A DNA stretch of 64,000 bases. Origin: Methylomicrobium sp. wino1. Lineage in GTDB: Bacteria > Pseudomonadota > Gammaproteobacteria > Methylococcales > Methylomonadaceae. The position numbers and the translations under genes were made by a program. The stretch is from the NCBI RefSeq assembly GCF_003932755.1, contig NZ_CP024202.1:868001-932000 (forward strand), written 5' to 3'. Under the pieces are notes generated by a model. That model saw only the letters and a program-made list of their open reading frames with translations. It made no database searches and was not told where the DNA came from. This document shows positions 9,896-19,189 of the stretch, in pieces. How positions within the stretch are numbered: the first letter of the stretch is position 1; each line of letters begins with the position of its first letter.

Positions 9896-10561
9896 ATGGC
9901 CACCGATATTGACATTTTAAGAAACAACGGTTTATTCAGCGAATTGAACGACGAAGAACTTTCCGCTCTGGCAAAACTGACCCAAACCCGGACATTTCTG
10001 AAAAACTCGTTGATCTTATGCGAAGGCGATACTTCCAATGCCATGTACATCATACAAAAAGGCAAAGTCAACATTACCGTAACCAATGAAGACGGAAAGG
10101 AAATGATTCTTTCCACGTTGCAAGCGGGAGATAATTTCGGAGAATTGTCCCTACTTGACGAAGCCCCCCGGTCCGCAAATGCCGTCGCCCTCGAAAAATG
10201 CGAATTGATCGTTTTGCACAAAGCCGAATTCGTACAACTACTGACTCAAAACTCTGCAATCGCATTGGCGATCATACGTTATCTATGCGAGCGGGTAAGA
10301 TTTTTGACCAGCCTAGCCCATGGTTTGGCATTATTGGACGTCTACGGACGGCTCGTTAAACTGATACAAAGCCTGGCCGAACCGAATCAAGAGGGCCAAT
10401 TAGTCGTCGCGATACCGTTGACCCACAAAGATATCGCAATGCGGGTCGGCTCGTCGCGGGAGATGATCAGCCGTATCCTGAGCGAACTGGAAAAAGGCGG
10501 ATACGTCTCATGCGAAAACAAACACATTAAAATCAACAAAAAATTACCGTCAGCTTGGTAA
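9896..10561 (+). CDS. Crp/Fnr-family transcriptional regulator
   Basis: About 221 residues from the ATG at 9896; a TTG at 9869 would add nine. A cyclic-nucleotide-binding-type beta-roll (about 10-125) has GDTSNAMYIIQKGKVNI and GDNFGELSLLDEAPRSANAV. The second is a near-canonical phosphate-binding cassette with Glu and Arg in the expected places, so cAMP or cGMP binding is plausible. A dimerisation helix and a winged helix-turn-helix follow (THKDIAMRVGSSREMISRIL). No Fnr-type cysteine cluster is present, so it is not an iron-sulphur oxygen sensor. It stands alone between two copies of the dispersed repeat. Confidence 0.9.
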   Translation: MATDIDILRNNGLFSELNDEELSALAKLTQTRTFLKNSLILCEGDTSNAMYIIQKGKVNITVTNEDGKEMILSTLQAGDNFGELSLLDEAPRSANAVALEKCELIVLHKAEFVQLLTQNSAIALAIIRYLCERVRFLTSLAHGLALLDVYGRLVKLIQSLAEPNQEGQLVVAIPLTHKDIAMRVGSSREMISRILSELEKGGYVSCENKHIKINKKLPSAW

Positions 10562-10717
10562 GAATTTGGTTATAAATAACTTCCCTATTTTTTGATTTAG
10601 GGTAGGCAGGTTCGACAAGTCGATGATGCGGCTTGTTTAAAGCGTGCCGCGAGTTATTTCGGTAAAGGCTCAGCTACCGCAATTGAATTAAACATCGATA
10701 GGGAAATACGAACAATG

Positions 10718-10801
10718 TATACCCATCGTAGATCAAAATTCGGCACCGGGGTGCTCGGCCCCTCCTAAGGTACTGCCGAAATTTGAATTGCGAAAGGTAT
10801 A
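10718..10801. repeat. Dispersed TATACC-ended element, copy B (84 bp, minimal)
   Basis: Starts TATACCCATCGTAGATCAAA and ends GAATTGCGAAAGGTATA. It is the smallest copy of the family seen at 9573 and 36719 and has almost no interior. It ends 58 bases before the GH63-like gene start, so its hairpin would lie in that gene's leader. Confidence 0.75.
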
Positions 10802-10859
10802 AAACTCGAATTATAGATCATATCGATACCTCTTACCGGTCACTACCAAGGAGCCGATC

Positions 10860-13535
10860 ATGGCTGATTGTAACGAGCGCAACCGAATCGAAGAAAACCG
10901 GGGCGACTTGCCTCCCTGGTGGTTATGGGGTCCCTATGTCGGCGAGAGGTCCTGGGGTACCGTCCGCGAAGATTACAGTCCGGATGGCGATGCCTGGCGT
11001 TATTTGCCCCACGATTTGGCGCGTAGCAAGGCTTATCGCTGGGGCGAAGACGGCTTGGCCGGCATCTGCGATCGCTATCAACTATTGGTTTTCGCCGTCG
11101 CCTTATGGAACGGACAAGACCCGATTTTAAAAGAGCGCGCGTTCGGCCTCAACATGTGGGAAGGCAATCACGGCGAGGACGTCAAAGAATATTATTTCTA
11201 TCTCGACAACACGCCGACGCACAGTTACATGCGTTATCTATACAAATATCCGCAGCGCGCCTATCCCTACGAAGCGTTGGTTCGGGAAAATCAAGCCCGG
11301 GGAGGACAAGGCCCCGAATACGAGCTGCTCGATACCGGACTATTCGACGAAAACCGCTACTTCGATATCGAAATCGAATACGCCAAAGCATCGCCCAGCG
11401 ATATTTGCATCAAAATATCCGCAACCAACCGGGGACCCGACGACGCACCGCTGCACATACTCCCCCATCTGTGGTTTAGAAATACTTGGGCCTGGAGCGA
11501 ACCGCGCAAACAGGCGCCGGAAATTAAATCAATCGATTCCCCGAATTCGCCCTATCGCTGCCTATTGGCCGATACCGCCAAGCTAGGTGCGCTACCCGGC
11601 CTACTTTTCCCATACCGTTTACCCAATTACCATCTATATGCCGAAGGCGACTGCACGCCACTGTTTACCGATAACGAAACTAACACTAGGCGAGTATACG
11701 GTACCGACAATACTCAGCTTTACACCAAGGATGCGTTTCACCGCTATCTCATCGATCGGGAACCGTGCCTTAAACCCGACAATTCCGGTTCCAAGGCCTG
11801 TTTTCATTATGCGTTCGATATCGAGGCGGGCAAAACGGCCGTAATTCATCTGCGTCTAAGCGAGCAACTCGTCGACGAGCCTTTCCGGGACGCGGAAAGC
11901 TTAATTAAACAACGCAAATCGGAAGCCGATACATTTTATCGAACGCTTCACCCCGAACTTGCGACCGAACAAGAACGCTTGGTGCAGCGGCAAGCATTGG
12001 CCGGCTTGCTGTGGAGCAAACAAACCTATTTATTCGACGTACGCAAATGGCTCGACGGCGATTTGCCGAGCGTACCGCCGCCGGAGTCGCGACTAACCAT
12101 CCGTAACCGGCACTGGCGGCATCTCAATTCGATGCGTGTGCTGCTGATGCCGGACAAGTGGGAATACCCTTGGTTTGCCGCTTGGGATTTAGCGCTTGCC
12201 AGCATCCCGATGGCATTGATCGACCCTCAGTTTGCTAAAGAACAGCTGTGGCTGATGTTATTCGAACAATTTCAGCATCCGAACGGTCAGATCCCGGCCT
12301 ACGAATGGGACTTTTCCGATTTGAATCCGCCGGTACACGCGTTGGCGGTCTGGCGCGTTTACAACATGGAAAAGCGCTTGCACGGCCATGCCGACCGTGA
12401 CTTTCTGGAGCGTTGCTTTCATAAATTAATGCTCAATTTCACTTGGTGGGTCAACAAAGTCGACAGCCAAGGCAATAATATTTTCGAAGGCGGATTCCTG
12501 GGCCTGGATAACATTTCGGTCGTCGACCGCAGTCAACCGTTGAACGGCGGCCAAACCCTCGAACAATCCGACGCAACGGGCTGGATGGCGATGTTCTGTT
12601 TGAACATGATGCGCATCGCCTTGGAACTCGCGTTGACCAACCGCACCTACGAAAGCCTCGCGACCAAATTTTTGGAACATTATATTTACATCGGCGCCGC
12701 AATGAAAAACATGGGCGGACGCCACTACCAACTTTGGGACGAAGACGACGGCTTTTTTTATGACGTGCTCCGGCAACACGATGGGCATTTCGATAAGTTC
12801 CGGGTCCGCTCCTTGGTCGGGCTGATCCCGTTATTTGCCGTCGAACGCCTCGAAGCCGATTGGATCGCCCCATTTCCATCGTTCCGGGCCAATCTGCAAT
12901 GGTTCCTGACAAACCGCAATCAATTCGCTCAGTTCAGTTGTCATCCCGTCGAACGGAACGGCCAAACCAATTATTTGTTGAGCATTCCGAATCAAGCTCA
13001 AATTAAACGCATGCTGGAACGCGTCTTCGACTGTAACGAATTCTTATCGCCGTTCGGTATGCGCAGTCTATCGAAATTCCATGCCGAAACCCCCTTCGAG
13101 TTCGGAGCGAGCAGCGTCCGCTATGAGCCGGGAGAAGCCGAATCCAAATTGAAAGGCGGCAATTCGAACTGGCGCGGTCCGATCTGGTTTCCGGTCGGTT
13201 TCTTAATGGTCGAATCGCTACGCAAATTGGATAAAGCCTTGGGTCCCGAATTCAAAGTCGATGTCATGTTGGACGATAAGCCTGCTTCGCTGACTCTAGG
13301 CATGCTGGCCAAAGAATTGGCGGACCGCATGATCAAGCTTTTTCAGCCTGGCTCCGATGGACGCATTCCCGCTTTCGGCAAAGACAGCCGTTTTCATGAC
13401 GACCCGCATTGGCGCAATCTTTTGCTGTTTCACGAATATTTTCATGCCGAAACCGGCAAGGGCCTGGGTGCATCTCATCAAACTTGGACGAATTTAGTGG
13501 CCGCGATGATCGACGAATGGAGGCGCGAAGAGTAA
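10860..13535 (+). CDS. GH63 / MGH1-like glycoside hydrolase (glucosidase-like)
   Basis: 891 residues; AAGGAG lies seven bases before the ATG. The N-terminal segment ([20 protein letters not shown]) and the (alpha/alpha)6-barrel blocks [24 protein letters not shown] and [12 protein letters not shown] are characteristic of the large MGH1-type, GH63-related family. The Asp in AAWDLA is the likely general acid, by analogy with GH63 enzymes. There is no signal peptide, so it is cytosolic. It probably hydrolyses an alpha-glucosidic bond in a glucoside or oligosaccharide such as a compatible solute; the substrate cannot be read from sequence. No sugar-pathway genes are adjacent. Confidence 0.88.
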   Translation: MADCNERNRIEENRGDLPPWWLWGPYVGERSWGTVREDYSPDGDAWRYLPHDLARSKAYRWGEDGLAGICDRYQLLVFAVALWNGQDPILKERAFGLNMWEGNHGEDVKEYYFYLDNTPTHSYMRYLYKYPQRAYPYEALVRENQARGGQGPEYELLDTGLFDENRYFDIEIEYAKASPSDICIKISATNRGPDDAPLHILPHLWFRNTWAWSEPRKQAPEIKSIDSPNSPYRCLLADTAKLGALPGLLFPYRLPNYHLYAEGDCTPLFTDNETNTRRVYGTDNTQLYTKDAFHRYLIDREPCLKPDNSGSKACFHYAFDIEAGKTAVIHLRLSEQLVDEPFRDAESLIKQRKSEADTFYRTLHPELATEQERLVQRQALAGLLWSKQTYLFDVRKWLDGDLPSVPPPESRLTIRNRHWRHLNSMRVLLMPDKWEYPWFAAWDLALASIPMALIDPQFAKEQLWLMLFEQFQHPNGQIPAYEWDFSDLNPPVHALAVWRVYNMEKRLHGHADRDFLERCFHKLMLNFTWWVNKVDSQGNNIFEGGFLGLDNISVVDRSQPLNGGQTLEQSDATGWMAMFCLNMMRIALELALTNRTYESLATKFLEHYIYIGAAMKNMGGRHYQLWDEDDGFFYDVLRQHDGHFDKFRVRSLVGLIPLFAVERLEADWIAPFPSFRANLQWFLTNRNQFAQFSCHPVERNGQTNYLLSIPNQAQIKRMLERVFDCNEFLSPFGMRSLSKFHAETPFEFGASSVRYEPGEAESKLKGGNSNWRGPIWFPVGFLMVESLRKLDKALGPEFKVDVMLDDKPASLTLGMLAKELADRMIKLFQPGSDGRIPAFGKDSRFHDDPHWRNLLLFHEYFHAETGKGLGASHQTWTNLVAAMIDEWRREE

Positions 13536-13903
13536 AGTTATGAATTCGTTTACGGACCGATGTGAAATGAAGGTACGCTGCGCGTACCTAATGATGGCAC
13601 AAGGCAACACATGAAGGAACGTTAAACTACCGGCGGTACTGCTGTGGTACGCACAGCGTACCCTTAAGTTTCGAAATTGGTGTAGTATTAATTTCAACTA
13701 CTAGTACGAACATAGCCTAAAAAAACACGTCCCTGTGTCATGCGGTAATCCATTAGGTCTTTCTCCTTACAGTAAATTTGTCTTCGGCGACGTTCATTCA
13801 AAAGACGGTGTTTAGGACTCTTCCTTAAAATCTCCTTTCCTGATGGAAAATCCAGGAGAAAATGGGAAATTAAACAAAGCCTAAACACTTAAGAATCGAG
13901 CTG
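13536..13903. other. Intergenic stretch with short palindromes
   Basis: No convincing gene; a 64-codon frame at 13694-13888 has no ribosome site or recognisable content. The stretch holds two related short palindromes (GTACGCTGCGCGTAC near 13573 and GGTACGCACAGCGTACC near 13646), probably parts of a degenerate dispersed repeat. It is the downstream flank of the tandem repeat-protein genes. Confidence 0.5.
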
Positions 13904-14194
13904 TTAACGAATATCGACCGAACCTGTGTTCGCTACCGAATTACGGCCTATCGCTTGGGTGTTGGTCAAGGTGTTTTTAGACGCGTTGATCACGGTCGAT
14001 TTTTCGACTTTCGAACCGACCACGTTGATCGAACCGGTGCTAGCGGCACTGTTGCGGCCGATGGCTTGGGTATTGGTCAAGGTGTTTTTCGAAGCGTTGA
14101 TCAAGGTCGATTTTTCGATTTTGGAACCTTCGGCCATTGCCGATCCGCTGAAGACTGCGACCAATGCGACTGCTGCTAATGTATATTTTTTCAT
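13904..14194 (-). CDS. Small exported curlin-like repeat protein, left array copy 3 (last transcribed)
   Basis: 96 residues with a signal peptide ending SGSAMA. The mature chain is two imperfect copies of a roughly 36-residue unit, GSKxEKSTxINASKN followed by TLTNTQAIGRNSxAxTGS. Within the unit, Q, N at +5 and A/V at +7 (QAIGRNSA) resemble the curlin pattern Q-x-G-x-x-N-x-A, although the Gly is shifted by one. The chain is rich in Asn, Ser and Thr, has no Cys and is low-complexity: a plausible beta-solenoid or amyloid subunit. The protein is identical to the one at 14315. A good site (AAGAGG) precedes the ATG. The amyloid assignment is inference. Confidence 0.75.
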   Translation of the reverse strand: MKKYTLAAVALVAVFSGSAMAEGSKIEKSTLINASKNTLTNTQAIGRNSAASTGSINVVGSKVEKSTVINASKNTLTNTQAIGRNSVANTGSVDIR

Positions 14195-14314
14195 GACGTT
14201 TTCCTCTTGTGTTTTAAGTATTGGTTTTTTGTTACGGTTTTACTGTATCGTTTGGTTGTTTGTTTTGCGGTGAACCGTTCACGCTAAAATTGTGAACTAT
14301 TCACCGCTTCTGTA

Positions 14315-14605
14315 TTAGCGAATGTCCACCGAACCGGTGTTAGCCACCGAATTGCGGCCTATCGCCTGGGTGTTGGTCAAGGTGTTTTTAGACGCATTGA
14401 TCACGGTGGATTTTTCGACTTTCGAGCCGACCACGTTGATCGAACCGGTGCTAGCGGCACTGTTGCGGCCGATGGCTTGGGTATTGGTCAAGGTGTTTTT
14501 CGAAGCGTTGATCAAGGTCGATTTTTCGATTTTGGAACCTTCGGCCATTGCCGATCCGCTGAAGACTGCGACCAATGCGACTGCTGCTAATGTATATTTT
14601 TTCAT
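14315..14605 (-). CDS. Small exported curlin-like repeat protein, left array copy 2
   Basis: 96 residues, the same protein as the copy 411 bases away at 13904: signal peptide plus two INASKN/QAIGRNS units. The intergenic DNA is also nearly identical, so the duplication is recent or maintained by gene conversion. An inverted repeat (GCGGTGAA...TTCACCGC) separates each copy from the next. Confidence 0.75.
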   Translation of the reverse strand: MKKYTLAAVALVAVFSGSAMAEGSKIEKSTLINASKNTLTNTQAIGRNSAASTGSINVVGSKVEKSTVINASKNTLTNTQAIGRNSVANTGSVDIR

Positions 14606-14725
14606 GACGTTTTCCTCTTGTGTTTTAAGTATTGGTTTTTTGTTACGGTTTTACTGTATCGTTTGGTTGTTTGTTTTGCGGTGAACCGTTCACGCTAAAA
14701 TTGTGAACTATTCACCGCTTCTGTA

Positions 14726-15013
14726 TTAGCGAATGTCCACCGAACCGGTGTTAGCCACCGAATTGCGGCCTATCGCCTGGGTGTTGGTCAAGGTGTTTTT
14801 AGACGCATTGATCACGGTGGATTTTTCGACTTTCGAGCCGACCACGTTGATCGAACCGGTGCTCGCGGCGCTGTTGCGGCCGATGGCTTGCGTGTTGGTC
14901 AGCGTGTTTTTCGAGGCGTTGATCAAAGTCGATTTTTCGATTTTGGACCCTTCGGCCATTGCCGATCCGCTGAAGACTGCGACCAATGCGACTGCTACTG
15001 TGAATTTTTTCAT
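14726..15013 (-). CDS. Small exported curlin-like repeat protein, left array copy 1 (first transcribed)
   Basis: 95 residues. The signal peptide differs slightly (MKKFTVAVALVAVFSG), while the mature repeats match copies 2 and 3. It has more synonymous changes than the other two, so it is the probable parent. The upstream region lacks the repeated intergenic unit, so the array promoter should lie in 15014-15353. Homologues form a second, plus-strand array at 37031-38152. Confidence 0.75.
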   Translation of the reverse strand: MKKFTVAVALVAVFSGSAMAEGSKIEKSTLINASKNTLTNTQAIGRNSAASTGSINVVGSKVEKSTVINASKNTLTNTQAIGRNSVANTGSVDIR

Positions 15014-15353
15014 GACGTTTTCCTCTGGTTTTGATTATTTGATTTAGTTAAATTCGGGTTCGAACGTTTCGTTGAACTTGGGTACAGTATCCCGATTTGG
15101 AGAGGAAAACGCGGTGATCGAGTAACGCCGGTTCTGTGATTTATTCACGAACCGGATTCCGATGAATCATTGGTCGTTGTGTTTAATCGATCGGATTGAC
15201 GAATCATAGAAAAAGTAAATTTATTCTGATCACAGATCTTTCAAATTCAGGCGCGCCGCAATTCGATCTGGGTTTTGATTTAATTGAACCAATGTTTTTT
15301 ATGTACAAGTGGTAATTTGGATAGGCTAAACTGCGTTTTTTAGGATTGAGTGG
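15014..15353. other. Divergent intergenic region, likely promoters
   Basis: 340 bases between the minus-strand repeat-protein array and the plus-strand cation transporter gene. The array's ribosome site (AGAGGAAAACGTC) is at its left edge. AT-rich stretches (for example near 15205-15230) could hold promoters for both sides, but I cannot assign boxes with confidence. Confidence 0.4.
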
Positions 15354-16295
15354 ATGGCTGCCGAAATGAAATCATTGGCCCGCTACGGGTGGTTGTCGAT
15401 CATTGCGGCTGTATTGACCATAGCGCTGAAGAGTTATGCTTATTGGCTGACCGGTTCGGTCGGCTTGTTGTCCGATGCGCTAGAGTCGTTAATTAATCTG
15501 GTAGCTGCGGTAATTGTGTTGATTTCATTGAACATTGCTGCTCGACCGCCGGATGAATCTCACTCATACGGCCACGATAAGATCGAGTATTTTTCCAGTG
15601 GTGCCGAGGGCATCATGATTTTGTTGGCGGCCGGCAGCATCGCTTACACAGCGTGGGAACGCCTTCTGCATCCCGAGCCTTTGCAGCAACTGGATGTCGG
15701 TATCGCCATATCCGTGTTTGCGTCGTTAATCAATCTGGTTGTTGCTAAAATTTTGATTACAGTCGGTCGCAGTCGGCATTCAATTACTTTAGAAGCGGAC
15801 GGTAAGCATTTGATGACCGACGTGTGGACCACAGTCGGAATTGTCCTAGGTATTGGCTTGATCGCGTTGGGTAATCGGTTTCAATTGACGCTGGATTTTG
15901 CTGAGCAATTGGGAATGCAAGGCTGGGAGATTCTCGATCCGGTGATTGCGATTTTAGTTGCAATCAACATTCTTTGGGCAGGGTTACATCTATTGCGCCG
16001 CACTATTTCCGGTTTGATGGATGCTACGCTGCCGGAAGAAGAACTAGCCGAAATTGTAGGGGTGTTGGAGCAATTTATCGCTTCGGATCAAATTGCCTAT
16101 CATGCTTTACGCACCCGATATGCCGGCGCGCGCCGTTTCATGTCGGTACATGTGTTGGTGCCGGGGCAATGGTCTGTACAGCAAGGCCATGATTTGCTGG
16201 AAACCATAGAACATCGGATCAAGGCTAGATTCGACCATATCGATATAGAAACCCACCTGGAACCGATAGAAGATGCGGCTTCATGGCGGCATTAG
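15354..16295 (+). CDS. Cation diffusion facilitator (CDF) family transporter, FieF/YiiP-like
   Basis: 313 residues. There are six predicted membrane helices, with the CDF marks LLSDALESLINL near helix 2, HSYGHDKIEYFSSG in the following loop, and ADGKHLMTDVWTTVG in helix 5 (H-x3-D metal site). A C-terminal cytosolic domain (about 210-300) contains YHALRTRYAGARRFMSVHV and the closing HIDIETHLEP. It exports a divalent metal such as Zn, Fe or Cd by proton antiport; the ion cannot be fixed from sequence. It is monocistronic between the repeat array and an insertion sequence. Confidence 0.92.
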   Translation: MAAEMKSLARYGWLSIIAAVLTIALKSYAYWLTGSVGLLSDALESLINLVAAVIVLISLNIAARPPDESHSYGHDKIEYFSSGAEGIMILLAAGSIAYTAWERLLHPEPLQQLDVGIAISVFASLINLVVAKILITVGRSRHSITLEADGKHLMTDVWTTVGIVLGIGLIALGNRFQLTLDFAEQLGMQGWEILDPVIAILVAINILWAGLHLLRRTISGLMDATLPEEELAEIVGVLEQFIASDQIAYHALRTRYAGARRFMSVHVLVPGQWSVQQGHDLLETIEHRIKARFDHIDIETHLEPIEDAASWRH

Positions 16296-16500
16296 GCAGG
16301 GAATGCGCGTAAATACCGGCTAAAGAGTTGTACCGCGTGCCTTTACTTAAGGCTTGGCGCAACGAAACTGGAACACGCATTATCGATTCCGGCCTTCTTA
16401 ATTTCATCGTGTCTCCGGATCACACTCCTAACCCATGTTTGACACCTAACTTTAAAACTCTTTATGAATCAATATTTTATTGGATCATAAATGACCGTAA

Positions 16501-18498
16501 GGCACTACATAGGCGTTTTTTAAGCGTAATTCGATCTATAGTAGAGTTTTTTGTACACCTCCAGGAAGCGGGTCAAGGCCCAATGTGTGGTAAATCCGTG
16601 CTAATTCCGCTTCCGGTTGTGTGCTTTTGCGGATGTGCAGAATACCGCCGTCGGCGCGCCGGAAGGAGGCGGTGACGCGCTGCTGAACGGACAAGATGTC
16701 GCGCAGTGTGGACCAGCGGTCGTGAATGCCGTGTTCTTTCAGTTGCCGGCGGATGATTTGCACGAACTGATAGGCCAGGACGGTGATGAACAAATGGCCG
16801 TCGACGCGGACTTCTTTGTGATGGTAGACCGGACGAAGCCCGAGTTCGGATTTAAGGCTACGAAACACCGCTTCCAGGTCGGTGAGCATGATATAGGTGC
16901 GCCACAGTTTTTCAGCATCCCATTGCGTTTCGTTACTGCGGAGGCAATAGACGCCGGGATGGCTCAGGCGGCTGCCGGCTTTGGGCTGTTTCGACCAGGT
17001 CAGGCCGATGACTTTTTCGCCGGTCTCATCCGGGGTCAGTTCGATCGTGTAATGCTGGCCGATACCTTGGTATTTTTCTTGGAGCCGACCGATGCGCTGT
17101 TGCAGTTTGTCGAGGCGCTTTTCGGCGCGAGGCTTGTGGAGGCCGTCGGCGATTTTTTGTAATCCGGCTTCGAAGCGCTCGCACAGGCGTTGATTGATGC
17201 CGCGCTCTTTTTGTTCGCGCTGTTCGGAGTAGCAATACAAGCGCACGTCTTGGTGTTCGCTGTCGTCGACGCGCTGGATGTGGACGGCGGAGCCGGCGGC
17301 GGTTTCGATCGGAATGGCGGTTTCGGCTTCGAATTGCCGAGTGCGTTCGCGGCTGACGACCAGATAGCGGTAACCCTGTTCGCGCAGCCAAGTCAGATTG
17401 GCTTCCGTGGCGATGCCGGCATCCATAATCACCAAGGCCCCGGCCGGTGCGCCGAGGTCTTTGAGCATCCCGGCCAAGGTCTTGCCTTCCGAGACATTGC
17501 CGTCGAAGGTCTGGGAACGGCGGACAAAACCGCTGCCGTCGAGCACCAAGCCCAGCGTGACCAGTGGACAGTCGCGGCGCTTTTCTTTGGAGCGGCCCCG
17601 TTGCGCTTTCGGATTGGCGGCCGCCGTGCCTTCGAAATACGTATTGGTCAAGTCGTATAAGGTAACCGTGGTCTCGAAACCGAACAGATCGTGCACCCGG
17701 TTGAACAGCGTGCGTTCGATGACGTCCCGGTGCTTCATCAAAGCGTCTGAAGCCCGATACAACGTGATCGGCTTCATGCGTTCGAAATCGACGTCCAACA
17801 GCTCGCCCAAACCGCTGCGCTGACCTAGCCAACGGTGCGTGGCGGCCTCAGAAGCCGGCGCTGCCATGCGCCCGATGATCGAACCCACAACCGCCGCCCG
17901 TAGCGGCCCGGACAGACCCAATCCCATCAGCAGCGAGGTAAAATTGACCAAGTCCATCGCCGCCAAACCGACCTGCTCGACACCGATCGAACGGGGCCGC
18001 GCTAATTCCAGCGAGTTCGCATCAATGGTATATATTTCAGCCGGAGTCCGGGACTCCGGTGGCTCCGACGAAACCGATTCCGAAGCCGCCTGTGCGGCGT
18101 CATTGACGACAGGCATGGCTGGGGTCGGGATCAACGAAAGTCTCACGAGCAATGGCGCGCTTTCCGCCAACAAGCGCGCGGCGATATGTTCCGCGGCCAA
18201 GGCCACCGTCTGAGGTAAGTCCGGATCGAATAAACTCGTTTGCAACGATAACAACTCCAGGACACGGCGACATAAGGCCGGCCAAAAAGTGGGCTGGATC
18301 GAAAAATGCCGGCCTAGATTCAGCAGTGTGACCTGTTTAACTTGGTGACCGATGCGTTCGGAATGAACCAGTCGATAAGTTACATGAGGTTCGCCGGTGG
18401 CTCTGCAGCGGGTTTGAGTGCGTCGAATAAACATGCCGTCAACTTAGCGCAAACCGCGAGGCGGCGCAAGAGACCAGAGGCATTTTATGGCACTACAT
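16501..18498. mobile_element. IS1634-like insertion sequence (ends tentative)
   Basis: GGCACTACAT occurs at 16501-16510 and again at 18489-18498, just outside the transposase gene. This 10-bp direct repeat is a candidate target duplication. I could not find convincing terminal inverted repeats inside it, so the exact ends are uncertain. Confidence 0.5.
16536..18434 (-). CDS. IS1634-family (IS4-like) DDE transposase
   Basis: 632 residues, full length. It begins with the typical MFIRR and has the DDE core: LYDLTNTYFEG (first Asp), LVIMDAGIATEANLTWL (second Asp) and the insertion-type C-terminus with AVFRSLKSELGLRPVYHH (Glu). The frame is intact, so the element may be active. GC content is higher than in the surrounding cassettes, consistent with a separate origin. 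Confidence 0.92.
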   Translation of the reverse strand: MFIRRTQTRCRATGEPHVTYRLVHSERIGHQVKQVTLLNLGRHFSIQPTFWPALCRRVLELLSLQTSLFDPDLPQTVALAAEHIAARLLAESAPLLVRLSLIPTPAMPVVNDAAQAASESVSSEPPESRTPAEIYTIDANSLELARPRSIGVEQVGLAAMDLVNFTSLLMGLGLSGPLRAAVVGSIIGRMAAPASEAATHRWLGQRSGLGELLDVDFERMKPITLYRASDALMKHRDVIERTLFNRVHDLFGFETTVTLYDLTNTYFEGTAAANPKAQRGRSKEKRRDCPLVTLGLVLDGSGFVRRSQTFDGNVSEGKTLAGMLKDLGAPAGALVIMDAGIATEANLTWLREQGYRYLVVSRERTRQFEAETAIPIETAAGSAVHIQRVDDSEHQDVRLYCYSEQREQKERGINQRLCERFEAGLQKIADGLHKPRAEKRLDKLQQRIGRLQEKYQGIGQHYTIELTPDETGEKVIGLTWSKQPKAGSRLSHPGVYCLRSNETQWDAEKLWRTYIMLTDLEAVFRSLKSELGLRPVYHHKEVRVDGHLFITVLAYQFVQIIRRQLKEHGIHDRWSTLRDILSVQQRVTASFRRADGGILHIRKSTQPEAELARIYHTLGLDPLPGGVQKTLL

Positions 18499-18604
18499 TA
18501 GCCATTTTCGAGGAAGTCGATTTTTATCGTCCAATGATATCAATTAGTTAAAAAATTAATAATTTTTGCGAATGATAGATATTTACTAGAAAATGTTAAA
18601 GGTG

Positions 18605-18664
18605 GGCTAACGATTAGCTCAGCGACGTAGTTTTAGCGGAGTCCGCTGGAGCGTTGGGTTAGGC
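18605..18664 (-). repeat. attC-like site of the brnTA cassette
   Basis: On the minus strand it opens with GCCTAAC (RYYYAAC consensus) and closes with GTTAGCC (near GTTRRRY). The internal arms GCTCCAGCG and CGCTGAGC pair. It overlaps the last 32 bases of brnA, as cassette genes often do, and matches the site at 28956-29016 over most of its length. Confidence 0.7.
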
Positions 18665-18863
18665 TGGCCGAATGCTGGGCTATTTCAATTAAATAACGCA
18701 ATGCTTCATTTACAGCATCGGCGTTGGGGAACGCCGCAATCACATCCGGCTCTAAACGAACCGTATTGCAAAACTTTTTGCGGCCGGGTCCTAATTTTCT
18801 GACCTGTAAACCTTGCAAGTCGTATTCCGGCCGTAATTCATCTTCAACTTCATTCTTGTTCAT
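18633..18863 (-). CDS. brnA: BrnA-like antitoxin
   Basis: 76 residues. Paired with brnT directly upstream; the two frames overlap by 14 bases, as is usual for brnTA. It has the typical ELRPEYDLQGLQVRKLGPG segment, followed by a ribbon-helix-helix-like stretch TVRLEPDVIAAFPNADAVN. It should neutralise BrnT and autoregulate the operon by DNA binding. The C-terminus runs into the attC site, and QRSSGLR is encoded by attC bases. Confidence 0.8.
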   Translation of the reverse strand: MNKNEVEDELRPEYDLQGLQVRKLGPGRKKFCNTVRLEPDVIAAFPNADAVNEALRYLIEIAQHSASLTQRSSGLR

Positions 18864-19122
18864 ATGCTTTTCGCTCCGATGTCGTTGCTTCTCTTGCGCT
18901 AATCAACCGAATGATATTGTTACGCTCCATATAAGAAACGAACAATAACCTCCCTTGTACTGATTCGCCTAGTAGGATAAAACGATGTTCTACGTAAGAA
19001 TGGTCGGGATCGTAGAAATCCACGTATAACGGATCATCAAAAACCGTTTTTGCTTCCGCGAAGGAAACACCGTGTTTGGACAGATTGGCTGCCGCTTTGT
19101 TTTCATCCCACTCATATTCCAT
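18850..19122 (-). CDS. brnT: BrnT family toxin (ribonuclease)
   Basis: 90 residues. The N-terminus EYEWDENKAAANLSKHGVSF is the BrnT hallmark, followed by DHSYVEHRFILLG and the C-terminal block IIRLISAREATTSERKAYE. BrnT is a RelE-fold mRNA endonuclease. The gene is upstream of brnA, the usual order. Toxin-antitoxin pairs are common integron cassettes, where they stabilise the array. Confidence 0.9.
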   Translation of the reverse strand: MEYEWDENKAAANLSKHGVSFAEAKTVFDDPLYVDFYDPDHSYVEHRFILLGESVQGRLLFVSYMERNNIIRLISAREATTSERKAYEQE

Positions 19123-19189
19123 AAAAACTCATATTTCCGATTATGTAATACTTCCTTGCCCCCGCGCTGTCTTTTAGCGTCGGCTAAAT

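Larger units (their letters stand above)
13904..15013. repeat. Tandem gene array, 411-bp period, three units
   Basis: Stops fall at 13904, 14315 and 14726, exactly 411 bases apart. Each internal spacer carries a strong inverted repeat (14267-14307 and 14678-14718) with arms GCGGTGAA and TTCACCGC plus inner arms GTTCAC and GTGAAC. No T-run follows on the coding strand, so it is more likely a processing or stabilising hairpin than a simple terminator. Confidence 0.85.

Noticed and set aside
13926-14273. Hydrophobic 115-codon plus-strand frames over the repeat-protein genes, recurring with each unit
   Set aside because: They are antisense to the exported proteins, whose signal peptides and ribosome sites are clear; repetition just follows the gene duplication.
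13904-15013. Possible CRISPR or other short repeat array
   Set aside because: The period is 411 bases and each unit is a complete gene with signal peptide; no spacer structure.
16328-16675. 115-codon frame after the cation transporter gene
   Set aside because: It crosses the left end of the insertion sequence and has no domain or start support.
17026-17832. 268-codon frame within the IS1634-like transposase gene
   Set aside because: Out-of-frame shadow, Arg-rich, no start signal; the 632-residue transposase frame is intact.
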